Shown one piece after another: positions 47,001 to 59,560 of a DNA stretch of 64,000 bases (within the stretch, counting starts at the first letter, position 1; the number at the start of each line of letters is the position of its first letter). Below the pieces are notes generated by a model, which saw nothing but the letters and a program-made list of their open reading frames with translations, was not told the DNA's origin and did not search any database. This DNA is from Colius striatus (lineage: Eukaryota; Chordata; Aves; Coliiformes; Coliidae). The position numbers and the translations under genes were made by a program. Location: NCBI RefSeq assembly GCF_028858725.1, contig NC_084766.1, positions 26,147,001 to 26,211,000 of the forward strand, read 5' to 3'.

Positions 47001-50000
47001 GGAGGTACAACAGTTACCAAGGGACAAAAGGTTCCGTCCACTTGCTATACATACATACACACAGCAAGATTGCAAAGTAGATTGGTCACGCTGGAAAATG
47101 AATAAATGACAGAAATACTTTGATTCTAAAGATGATATTCTTGTTTTTAATTGCTTTCCCAGTCTTCTCTGCAAAAGGCTTTTAAAAAGGCAGGAATTAG
47201 GCAAATGTTATCTACAACCCACACCATGAGAAATTACCAGAACATAAAGGACTACCTTTTATGCAAGTTTTGCTTATGTGTACATGCATCCTCATCTCTC
47301 CATGCTTAAATATTGTCCCATTCTCCACACCAACAGAGAGATTAGCTATCCCTGTTGAAGTCTGCCTAAAATCCTAGAAATAACTTAAAAAACAGTAACT
47401 GCAGGATTACACTGAACACTGATTTCCAGTTTTCCCCTCAGCCATTAATTTCTCTGTAGACTTTGATTGTGAATTTATGAGCCTAACTAAAGTAAACAGA
47501 TGGATAGCAGCACTGTAAAAGGGAATGGAAATCTCTCCTGCATGAGTGGACTACACATTCTTCTAAACAAATACTTAAATAACACTCCACCTCTCAAGAG
47601 CCTTGGAAAAATCCCACTTAAGCAGCAGTTGGGTACATTTAACGTGCTCTTTGGGCTTCAGAGAACTGCTCCTTTTTAAGTCCTTCTGCCTTGGAACTAT
47701 CTCTTTGAGGCTTTTTTGATCCAAAAACTTGTCCTACGAAGCAGTACTAGATGCAATCAGGTCACATCCAGACCTTGCGCACAGACATTTTCATGCCAAG
47801 AGGTGATTATTTTCCTTCATAGATGTTATCAGCTTCATTAAAAACCTCCAAGGTAAGAATACTGCTCTGCATATGAAGGTGCTTGCTTTTTCCACCTCTC
47901 CAGAACTCTTCCTCCACAGTACACGTATATTTGATACATGTCAGTGGTAATTGCCTTAGACAGACCTCCAAAGAATATACAGAAGCAGAAACACAAAGGC
48001 ACCAGAAGCCACATTTTGCAAGAGGGATTTTCTGCAGCAAGCATATTCTCACACCCACTTCCTACAAATTCACTACAGTATCTATACTTTGTCAGACACT
48101 ATATGTATATGCTGGCTTTGCTCTCTGTAAAAGGCTCCCTCAGTCCCACACACTTGGCAAAGGAGTTGGGCTGAAAGCACAGAATTTGTATGAAGGCCAG
48201 TGTCTGATTTTTGAGCATTTTTGTCCTTGCACTCCACAGAAGAGGCATCGCTATTTTCCATATGGAGATATCTGCAAGATGTCTCCCTAGCATGAAGCTA
48301 ACTGCAGTTTGGGGTTCAGAAGTCTGTGCATGAGTCACTGTACAGCAGACTCGGGCTGTGCTCTCTGGATGAATTATTAAAGTTGGTGAAATATTAAAGG
48401 CAGCTTTCATCTTTAAACACGTAATGTTTACCAGCCTGTGCATGCTGCAGACCTCACTGCTGCCAGCACTCAACCATGAAGCAATGTTTGTCTTGTTTTA
48501 AAGATGGAAGTGGAGCTCAAAGACATGCTCATGGAAAAAAGATGTGCTTATGGCAAACATTTTGCTCATAGTACCGAGCATGCCACAACATACATTAGAA
48601 ACCACTCACCTGACTGCTGTTCAACAGCAGTCACACAGCCACAGGCTACATTCTGCCCAACAAACTGCACTCTAAATTTAAACCAGATTATAAAGTAGTT
48701 TTATTATTTAGCAAAGAGGGAGCACATCAAAGAATGAAGGAAAAGAGGCTACACACTCCTGTGCCTTGCTCCAGCATTAACCTAAAATTTACAGGAGTCC
48801 CTACAAAACTCTAAGAACCACTTGACATTAAGAACATAATTTAGGAACTCTGACAACCCAAAGCATACATGGAGTACCCCTGGAAACACTTTTCTTTCCC
48901 TCTTTAGAGAGGGTCTGAAAACTGAATTGTGTTCTCCTCAGAGTATACGCTGCAGCAAATTTTGCTTAATTGGGTGATAGAAACAATGCTTGAGAACAAG
49001 GCTCCTGAGTTAAGGGAGGTGATGGGGAGCAGGAGGAAGGGACTTCTGGAAGGCTGGACTCTATTGATATAATATCTTGGCTGTTAACAGAACACCACTT
49101 TGCCTTATGGAACAAAATATTGGAACAAAAGGCCAAGAGCTGAGACCATAGTCTGCTGTTCTCCATCAGCATCTTACAGTAACTGAAAAAGCTGAGGACT
49201 TAGCAGTAGAAGGAATTGCATTCATTGCACTGCTTTAGGTCCTACTGAGTTTAGGGAAAACAGAAGTGAATCCCAGAGTTTGGGTGCTGTAAAATGAGGG
49301 AGAGATTAGAGTTCTTTCCCACAATGACTGGGTATTATGGTAACTAGTTGTTTCAAGCTTATATGGCCATGGATTTGCTATCCTAACCCTTTCAAGTCTG
49401 TCCACTTCCTCCACTTCCAGTACTAATCTTAGGGCACGGGTAGATGGAGATTTCTCAGCTGTGCTGTTAGCATATCCCTTTGCTAGTGCATTCCACTTCC
49501 TATGGTTGCACAGCTGGCTGGCACAGAGGGCCCACTACATGTGAATAAATATCCTAATTATTGCTGCCATCTAGGTTTTTCCTGAACCAGGAGCAGCTGA
49601 GTAGGTGTGTACATAAGTGCTCGATACGGAGTCCCAAAGTGCATCTCAGATTCTGGCTTAAACATCTAGTTTGCTTGGATTAGTTACATATCACATTATA
49701 TGCATAAACACACACGTATGTAAGTGGAAATTCACACTCTGACCTCTGCATTCAAACACTTATTATCCTAGCCTTCCACTGAGATTGGAACCATGCTTCC
49801 TCACACTTGTGGAAAAAAAAAGAAGTGTTCAGAACATGGGAAAAGTTCATGGGAAAAGAGAAAACTGGATAATATACAGCTCAGCTCTAATACTTTATGG
49901 GTTACATCACTAGTAGAGACGATGGATATTCAAAGTATTAGACAACTAGGAAACAGCACACTAGTGTACTTGTTCCAATCTCATAAGCTAGTAGGTGACA

Positions 50001-50066
50001 GGCCTTCCAGAGGTGCTTAACTTAGCAAAATACTTATATGTTTGTCTCATTACAGATGTGACTTCT

Positions 50067-50091
50067 TGTGTATGTGTGTGTGTATATGTGT
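50067..50091. repeat. Imperfect (TG)n tract
   Basis: An alternating TG/TA tract of about 25 bp (TGTGTATGTGTGTGTGTATA) in the long intron. Confidence 0.8.
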
Positions 50092-53000
50092 AAGAGTAAG
50101 CAAAGCACACAGTTTATTTCTGGATTCTGATATACAAACCAATAGTTATAAACTCCAAGTGCTGTATCTGCAGCTATTTGCTATGGCCCAATTGTTACCC
50201 AGGGGCTTCCCCTCCCTGCTTAAAAAAGGACCTCGGATTTGTGTATTGACACAGCTGGAATGAAGGAATCAGCCAAACACGTTCTCAAGAATTGGCACAC
50301 GTATCCACAAAGCCATCATATAATCCACTACAAATTACACAAGTTGTGTCCTTAACACTAGGGAGTAAGTGTCTTGGACATTGCTTGTAAATCCCAGACC
50401 AAATCCCATCACACTCTAGGTCACCTGCTTCCCCTAAACTATCGAGTGCCCTGGGCTCCCCATGACAGAAGTAGAGGAAAAGAACTACTACTTGCTAAGC
50501 CTGCCCATGGTCAACACCAAAACACACACAGAAACCATGCCCAAGGTGTTAGCCATCATCTCGAGACCTCTGAAATTAGGGGGTCCACAAAGCAATGAGT
50601 CTGCCAGTTCCACAGGCCACTCAGCACCCAGGAAGTTGCAGAAAAAAAAGGTTTGCCAAGGCTCAAATATCCTAATGCTTCCCAAAAAGAAGTTTCAAAT
50701 AATCTTTTCCTTCCTGCTTTACTTGACTTCAAGAACACCAACAGTGAAACTGTGTGATGTTAGCTGAGTTCCACGCTGTTTGCAGCTCACAGCCTTTCTT
50801 CAGTATAGGAAGACAAGAACCTAAGAGAGGGGGCACTTCACTTACTCAGAGGAAGCATCTCATCAACTTAAGACAAGGAACAAAGCTGTCTCCAGACGGG
50901 CACACAATATTGTGCAAGCAGCCTGGCTGCAGCTGCTAGCCTGTGAATGGTGAGTATTCCATGTTAACTGGAGTGAAACAAAGTCCACCCATAGCCCATG
51001 TGCTTTCAGGAGGCTACTGACTGACACTGGTATAACTGGCCAGCATGGTCCTGCCATCCAACCCACGGTACCAACTCACCAACATTAAAGAAAGTACCTG
51101 CTTACCGATCACAGATTTTGCTTTTTTCCACCTGACTCACTTACAAACAGAATTTCCTGCCTAACCTCAAGTTATGGTCACACTACACGTCACTTCTCAC
51201 TTTGTCTCTTTTTCTCTTGGAAAGCAACAGATTTACATGCATCCTTGAAAGATGAAGTCTTCGTGATTTTAGCAACTGCAAGCAAGAGAGGGCACACAGA
51301 TTTAACAGCCAGTATACAAAATTGTGTGTTTAGTTGCATTGGGTGACAACTAGTAGTGGACAATATCTTCCTTCTTAATTTCCCTTCCTCTGAAATATTC
51401 TGTACTTCAGTAGTCCACAGAAGTTGACCAGTGAGGATACTGACTGCTGCTAATGTCCTTCAGTACAGCTTCTCTGATCCTTCTTCCATGTTCATTATAG
51501 CTCAAAGTCTTTTATCTTCTACTTCCAAACCGACTTCTGTCCTATATCTCCTTTAGTGTTTCTGCTGTTAGGAAGATGTAGCTCAAACAGGAAAGTTAAG
51601 CAATAAATCCACCTCCCATCTTTCTTAAAGCCTGTCCCCTCACTCCCCCTCCAGCAGATCATCATTTAAAGGTTGAAATCTATAGGTTTTAATGAACCTC
51701 CAAAACTGATATTGTATGCACTACATTTAAATAAATCAATAATTTACAAGAGCTCCCAACCACAAGTGGGCTTGGCTGAAGCATGGACTGAGGAGGACTC
51801 CAGCACACAGGGCAGACTATACAGAAATCAGGTGAGCAAACCCTGACTGTGGCAGCAGCCGAGTTACTCGCTGCCTCCAGAAAGGCCATGCCAGCACAGC
51901 CAGCTCCTGCAGCAGATTTTCCAGAGCCAGGAACAACTGATTACAGTAAAGGCATGCAAACAGATGTCTTTCTGCCCCACAGGGCATGGGGAGTTCAGCC
52001 CCAGGAGCCAACGGAGACTCTCTATTAGTCATTACCAGTTGTGGGGTTGGGTTTTCTGTGGTCAGCCAACAGGGTGCAACAGTCAAGCTCACAAGTAATT
52101 TCCTTTACATTTACAGAACTTAATCTTAAAGCAAACACATTTTGTGTCCAAGCTTCCTTTAGGAAAACATGAATAAGCTTTCAAATGGGCCTTACAGTAA
52201 TCTTGTCCAAAGATTACAAATTACTTCCTAGTGGTTTAAAAAAGTTACAGACCCCCAGTCCCAGCTGATAGGAAACGGCCTTCACAGGCAGCAGAGAATA
52301 TCCAATATTTACTTCCTGCACAGATTGTCAAAAGTAGCTTTTGTTTTAATTTCTTATTCTGAAGTCTGTAGGGAACGTGGTGTTAGTTGCTTACTGGGAA
52401 ATCCTCAAAACCACACAGAATCAGGAAGGACTCTGTAGACCAGGAATAATCCTAGCAGAGTACCAAACAGCACTCCAGGTGCTAGAGTAAAAATCATACA
52501 GGAATTCCATATTTTAGTCAAAATTCACCTGCCACCTCTGAGGCAGAGCTACAGTTATCTTAGGACAGAACAGGGCAACACTAGACAAGAGCTTGAAGCA
52601 AGGAACAAAGGCAGTAGTATATCCAGCAGAAGTCAGAGGATAAAGCAACCGTCTGAAGCACAGCTGAGTCCCTGGATCAAAAATGTTGTCTTTTACAAAG
52701 AGCTTTCATGGGTCCTTCTGAACAACAATACTGCTAAAGGAATAGAGACACCTCAGTTTGCCAGTGCCTAGCACAGTATGGAGCACAGTACCTCTCAGAT
52801 AACCATTCCACAAATCGCCATTTCCATATCCTGGCTGTTCCTTGAAGCTCTGCCATCCAAATACAACTCCTGTCCAGCTCTATTTATTAGCTAGATCTGG
52901 CAGGATTGGAGCCCAGATGGTACGTTATCACAAACACTGATGTAAGCCAAACTGAATACTCTGCTCTCCCTCCAGCACTGCTTCATTGCTTTTCTCCTGA

Positions 53001-56000
53001 GCTCCATTCAAGTCGTGTTTCTGCAGTGACCCGGGGAGCTGAGCCTCAAAGAGCTGCCTGCACAAGGCTGCAGGAAATGACAGCTTCGGAAATGAGTACC
53101 AGAGTGATGAATAACAGGCCACAAGAGCAGCCGGTGAGTTAGCCAATTAATGAACTACATCGTATTGAACAAGAACATACATGGGCAAGCAGTATCACTG
53201 ACACTCCCCAGAAGAGATTACAAATGTAATTCAGTATATTCTGAAGAGTTTTTCCAGGCTTCTCTAACATCTAGAAGCTTAGACTTGTTACTGTATTCTG
53301 TTCAGCAGGAAGCTGAACTGGCCTCATTTTGAGCAGATAATGGAAAACTGAAAGGAAAAATGAGGGAAAAGAATTGCCTTTTACCTTTATCCATTATGAA
53401 GACCCAGACAGTAAGAACAACTTGTGCATGTGGAAACAGAAGGAGATGGTCACCTTTAGGAAAGGGGAATTCTGAGCTCATCCACATAGATTTCAAAAAA
53501 AGCAAAGAGGACTTACTGAGGTATCTGGTTGCATCAGCTTTAAAAGGTGCATTAGCAGCATAAGAAGAGAAGGTGAATAAAGTTACTGAGGCAAAAACCT
53601 CTGGTGAAATGCCTACTTTCCCCCAGCAAAAAAGCACTCCTTTTACATTGCAGAAAATACTCCACATACAGCCACCCAACAAAGCACTTGTTTCTACTCA
53701 TTCTGGTTTAGCCTCTGGATAAGAAGGCTACACACTCTGCTCGAGTATCTTTGTAGGGTCTTTCCTATATGGTAGTAAGCATGCAATTTCCCTGCAGCTT
53801 GCTTGGTTGTCTCACCCAGGACACTGACTGTAAAGGCTCATATTTAGCCTTTGGTGCTCCTTACAGACTGGAATTGCTCTGCCTCAAGAGACTAGAAACA
53901 TCTCATTGAGTTAGTCTTGCAGTACGGTAATGGGAATGTTCCTGTTGATGTTCCTACCTTCTTCACTGAGAAAGGCTGGGATGCTGTTGGCCACAGCTGC
54001 TGATCTGCCTCCAGGAAGGCACTATTCAGGGTGCAATATGTCCAAGACCCAACATTTAAATGTTTTAATTTGCTGACTCTCCTTTCTGTCTCTTCAAACT
54101 AAATCAAAGGCAGAGCAGGTACTAAGCACATATTTGCTGGCAATAATCCGTGAGGCAGATCTTCTGATGCTAAATAAAGGTTAGTAAGTCACATTAATGA
54201 TGTGAGATACAGAAGAGCTGCCAATCTCCATGCATTTCACAGAGCAGAAACAAGATAAATGTATAATTGTGAGGCTTATTCCTTTCCATTAGGAATAAAT
54301 CAAGCATGAAACAAGGGCATGAGTAATGTTGTCCTTGGGCAAAAGGCTGAGATTTGCAGACCCTCCATTAAACACACATGCATTACACAATACAGCATCA
54401 TTTAAAAGAAATAAGCAGCACAGTGAGGAATTACCTAAACCTGTTAGATGATTTAGAGGCATAACATTTCCCTTTTCAACAGGGAGTCACTTAAGCTTAC
54501 CCTACGAGTGCATGCAAGGCTAAATCCTTCCCTCTCCCCAGTATAAGGCTACCAGAAAAGGACCTGCTGGACTGCCTGTGGCTACCCCTGGCCAGACTCT
54601 GCTGCAAGTGCTACACTTTCCATATATCTCCTCCTTTCTTTGCACAGGCAACTGCTGTTCCCCAGCCACTCTGATGCTAATGTAGAAAACCCCTAGTTTA
54701 GGCATTTTGCAACCTTGTACTTTTTAGGATCTCACTCTTGGAAGACTGATGGTGTTTTTCTCCACTCCCCCCCCCTTTTGTTTTCTCTTCCCCTCATAAT
54801 GCATTGATTTCCCCTTATTTTGGGAAGTCAGGGATTAAGCACAGAGTCTGCATGTTCAAATTGAGAAAGAGGATGGTCCTGCTGCTGGGGAGCTGGCCTA
54901 GATTTGGCCAGTTCTCTGGAAAAGAGCTGAGAACAAGACCAATTATTTTAATGGGAGGAGTTTTTCCCCTTCCAATTTCCAAGTCTTAGCTACTTCCCTT
55001 CCCCTCCCCCATCACTCCAATTTGAACAGTGTTTCCTTTGTCTGTCCCTTATGTAGACTTCCATTCTCTGGAGACAAGGCCTAAATGTCTAGCACAACAG
55101 GACCCTGATCTCAGCTGAGCCTTAGGCACTGCCATAAAAAACAAACAAAGAATACAGAAGCATGGCTCTTGCAATGTAAAACAGCCTGGATAGTAAATAA
55201 GTCTTTGGATAGGCCTGGTAGCCGACATCCTTATTACTACGTTGGAACTATGGTTTAACAAAAGCTTATGTGGCCTGAAAATGTATTCCAAAACACCCCA
55301 TTTAGTGACTATGAGTGCACATTTGGAAGGATAAGTTGGAGTTCACTGCAATCCTAATTGAAATACATGCAACAGTGCACCTCCAGCAAGACCTACTGGA
55401 CTACTAGCACATTTTAGGAGGACTAATGAACTGAAGTTTCCTCAGCATGCTTCCCTCCCAAGGGATGCAGACAAGGATTATGGGCTGGAAAGAATCCAAC
55501 CTGACCAGAAAGAAAAGTACAACGTAGCTGTTCAATCCACACTAGTGAAAGGGATTTCCCATTGCATTTCAGAGAGATCTATCCCCCTTCTCCATTGTTT
55601 GCATTGGCTCTTCAACACACACACACAGCAAATTTGCAGACTCCAGCTCAGCAAAACATCATGCAATGCAGCCTGCAGAAGCCAACCAAGGCCATACATT
55701 CCTGAGAAGGACAAACACCACTTCCAAATCCCCTTCTAACTTATGCAGAGACCGTCAAGACCACGTGGGAAAGAAGTCACCTCCACACACCAGTCCCTTG
55801 ATGAATCTCTTGGTCAATCTTCTGGTTAGTAACCAACAACCTCCTGAAGGTTCAAGACTGCCTCCCAAGGTTCCTCAATCCCATGATAAGATACAGTTAC
55901 AGTATGGAGGCTGTTCCAGAAACACAAGCACTGAGGAATTATACAGACATCTAACCAGTTTCCCAAGATATTTGTTGAAGATTTAGGTGACAAAGGTGGA

Positions 56001-57859
56001 AAGATTCAACCTTGAAATATTTGTGTAGTCTACTTCAATTTAGTTTTTCCAACTTTTCCCTGCCACTTCAGCTTATGCAGTTACCTTGGCAACACTTTCC
56101 AGGAGTCCTAGCATGATCCAAGCATGATCTAGACAAAATCTAAGATATTTGGCAGCCTATCACATCAGAAAGGGAGGTCTGAATGAACAAGCCAAAGTCT
56201 TGAACATCACAAATACTGAATTTCAGAGCATGATTTCACTTCATGACCTGCTTTCTAGTTTGAGCAAAATACAAATCTGTATTTTCACATTCTCCTAAGA
56301 TCTGAGACTCTCTAACCCTATGAGAGGATGTGATCTGCATCTGCATAGGTGCAACAAATTAGGTGTGAGAGGGAAACTATCTCAAGAGCATCTTCCCACT
56401 GCAAGAAGCAATTACTCAATTTTGCTGACATTTAAGTCCTGATCTCCAAGGAGGAGAACACTCATTACAGTAACCTTAGAGCTTAGTATGACATTGACAT
56501 GTTTGTTGATGTGACTTACAGACATCAGAATACCTATAACTTACCTCCAAGGAGCTCTCTCTTCCTGCTCCTTCCTCCAGAAGCAGAAACCTCACACCCA
56601 CAGCCCTTTTCTTCCTAGTATTTCTTTCCCATAGAATATAGGATGAGCAAAGTCAGTTGAATTTGCCTTCTTATCACTTTTGCCTCTCTATCAGCAGAGC
56701 AGCCTCCTAAAATGTAAGAGTCAGAGGAAACAAACAGAGGTTGTTTCTTCTTTTCTGGACAGTTTTCTGTCCAGAGGTATCTCAGGTGCTTGTCAGCACT
56801 AGTCAAGATTAGCCTTAAGCATTTTGCTTAGCTGAGGAGCAGAGGCAAGAAGCAAGGAACATCTTTAACAAAAACCTAATCTCTGAAGAGCCACTTGTTC
56901 CTTCACCAAGGGCCATGTGTGTACTGCAGTGTCATTAGGCCTTTAACTCATCACAGCTTTGCACTGTCACTTCCACCTCATTTGCTTTTCCCTTCCAACT
57001 CCATCTCAGGCTTATTTATTCACAGCTCAGTTTTCAAACTGAGCCAGAGCCAGTAAAGCAGAGAGACTTTTCCACATGAGGTCCTAGAAATTAGCTACAA
57101 CCATTTCAATACAGAGAAGTAAGAACACTGCATTTGCTCCCATCTCCAAACTAAATGAGGGTCTGCAAGGGGCACAGGTATTGCACAGAAAGTAAGAAAG
57201 AAAAAAAGTGAGATGAAGCCTTTGTGTCTGGGGAAGAAGCTGCAAAAACTCACTTCCAGTCTAAATATATAAAGGAATTTAAAATATAGCTTGCTCACCT
57301 ACCTACCCTAAACATTTTGCTACTGTCTGGGACCGGTTTCAGATTGGATTTCAGGGCATTTCTCATCTGCTGCTTAAAGCCACCGTTCCTTTGATGATGG
57401 TAATCCTACCCACTTGCAAAGTTAACAAACAGGAATGGAAGTCAAGAATAAAGGTTACCAACAGCCCTGCCTTTAATCATTGTGAGCATACCTTAGGGTG
57501 TATGTATTGTAGCTGCATGGTGAAGTGCTGGCCTAAGCCTTATGTATTGTCTTTAGCTTCTGACTAGCATCACCAGGGCTGACTACTTCAGTGATTTTCA
57601 TTTCTCTTTTAAAAACAGATAAATATGCAGAAGAGTGAGCAAAGTGTGACCCCAGATCACTGTCTGTGCTTGCAGCTACACCACTTAAAACAAGATCAAT
57701 AGAAAGCCCTACTTTGCAAACAAGATGCCTGTTCTTAACCAGAGCCAGGAGTCTCAGAAGCATGTCATTTCATTCCCATAGAGCAAAGGACTTCTTACAA
57801 CAGAAATGAGGTATTGATTAAAAAAAAGCAAAACAAACCCACACCAAAAAGAAAAGTGG

Positions 57860-58180
57860 CTGCCGCACCCCCTGCCCGCTCCAGCGAGCTGTAAGTTTGA
57901 AGAAAAAGAACAAAATGAACTTTGGTTTGACTCCTCTGTGCTCGGAATTACTCTACGACAAGGATTCCCTGCTGCCAACACACACTTGGGCTCCGAGAGC
58001 GGGGATGACGGCATCCAAGCCAAACACATGCGTGGCTGGAGAGCCTCACGGCAGATCAGACAGCTCCTCCCTGTACCGATATGTGAAATACAGCTGGGGC
58101 ACCCCGGCTATATTAAGGGCACGTTCCTTGGCTGAGTGGGTGCTTCTTGAGCACTGCTGCAAAGGCGCCAGCGACGTTCA
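57860..58180. promoter_or_regulatory. Isolated CpG-rich patch in the long intron
   Basis: Sixteen CpGs occur in about 320 bp, whereas flanking intron has roughly one per 100 bp or fewer. It could be an internal promoter, an enhancer, or chance GC-rich sequence. SH3PXD2A is known in mammals to have internal promoters giving short isoforms without the PX domain, but no TKS5 coding exon was recognised beside this patch. A plus-strand GTAAGT at about 57890 and a minus-strand acceptor-like TTACAG at the same place are present but unproven. Confidence 0.3.
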
Positions 58181-58998
58181 TCTCTGGAGCCCTGGTACAG
58201 CACTTTCAGCAATTTCCTGAGGTGGCAGAGGGAGATCCCTGCAAATGAGACTTGTGAAATACCCATAAAGGGTTGATATTCTCACTCAGATTGTCTAAAT
58301 CCCAAAGTAGAAAACAAGCCAAAAGCATCCTCACTTTGACTCACAACAAAATGCTCAATAAGAGGCTGGACTTACACAAAGCCAGCTGCAAGCAAAGGCA
58401 GCCCTTTGTCATCAGTGCCACAAGCATCTTGAAGAGGCTACTCAGATCTACAGATACAACTGCATGTCCAAGTTGAGCTCCTACCTCAAAACCCAACACT
58501 TCAATCATGCTCTGCACCCGGAATCGAGCTGTTGCCACTCTGGACACAGTAACTCTCTAGCAAGTGCATATCCTCCAGAGGCACAGGGCTGCAAATAGCC
58601 CAATTTCTCAAGTTTGGGGGGTTTTTAGTGGTTTTACTTCTTTGTTTCTAATATTTTTACATTACAGCAATAGTGTGATCTAATGAGAAAACAGAATATA
58701 GACTTCCTTTAATACCCATTTCATTAAATGTCATCACACTTTCAGTCACTTTGTATGTGGCCCATGCAAGAAAGTATGAAAACTTGAATAAAATCAGAGT
58801 TTAGGGGGCAAAACCAAACCAAGTGTACCAGGCTCTTTCTTTTTCTATGGCTTTTTCCATAGATTTAGCAGAATGTCCAGTTTAACATTAGTACGGATTA
58901 GTAAGATCACTGCTTACATAAATCAGAGGTTATTAAATAGGGCACTAGAAGATTTAGGAAGAGAAGAGACATCTCTACTAGCAGTGAGTTCTTTTCCT

Positions 58999-59560
58999 AG
59001 AATCATAGAATAGTAGGGGTTGGAAGGGACCTTTAGAGATCATCTAGTCCAATCCCTCTGCAGAAGCAGGGTCACCTAGATCAGGTCACATAGGAACATG
59101 TCCAGGTGGGTCTTGAAGACCTCCAAGGAAGGAGCCTCCACACCCCCTCTGGGCAGCCTGTGCCAGGGCTCCCTCACTGAAACAGTGAAATAGTTTTTTC
59201 TTATATTTAAATGGAATTTTTTGTGTTTCAGCTTCTTTCCCTTGTCCCTTTGCTAGATACAACAGAAAAAAAGGGATGTCCCAACCTCCTGAAACTCACC
59301 ATTTAGATATTTGTAAATATTAATAAGATCTCCCTTCAGTCTTCTCTTTTCTAGACTAAACAGCCCCAGTTCCCCCAGTCTTTCCTCATAAGGAAGATGC
59401 TCCAGTCCCCTGATCATCTTGGTAGCCCTGCACTGGACTCTCTCCAAGTAGTTCCTTGTCCCTCTGGAGCTGGGAAGCCCAGAACTGGACACAGGACTCC
59501 AGATGAGGCCTCACCAGGGCAGAGTGGAGAGGAGGAGAAGAACCTGCTCTTGCCCATCTA
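58999..59560 (-). mobile_element. CR1 LINE, 3'-end copy with dead reverse-transcriptase remnant
   Basis: Read on the minus strand this is a typical CR1 3' end. An RT C-terminal piece ([15 protein letters not shown]) is followed, in another frame, by [20 protein letters not shown] and [13 protein letters not shown]. Next comes degraded sequence resembling RLPREGVEAPSLEVFKTHLD, then the conserved 3' tail and a TTCTATGATTCTA-like end. An extra T near 59447 shifts the frame between the first two pieces and stop codons follow, so the copy is inactive. CR1 copies are usually truncated at the 5' end, as here. The right boundary is approximate. Confidence 0.9.

Noticed and set aside
57897..58220. 107-codon plus-strand frame through the CpG patch
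   Set aside because: Overlaps a second frame of similar length. The GC-rich composition explains the lack of stops, and no family resemblance is seen.
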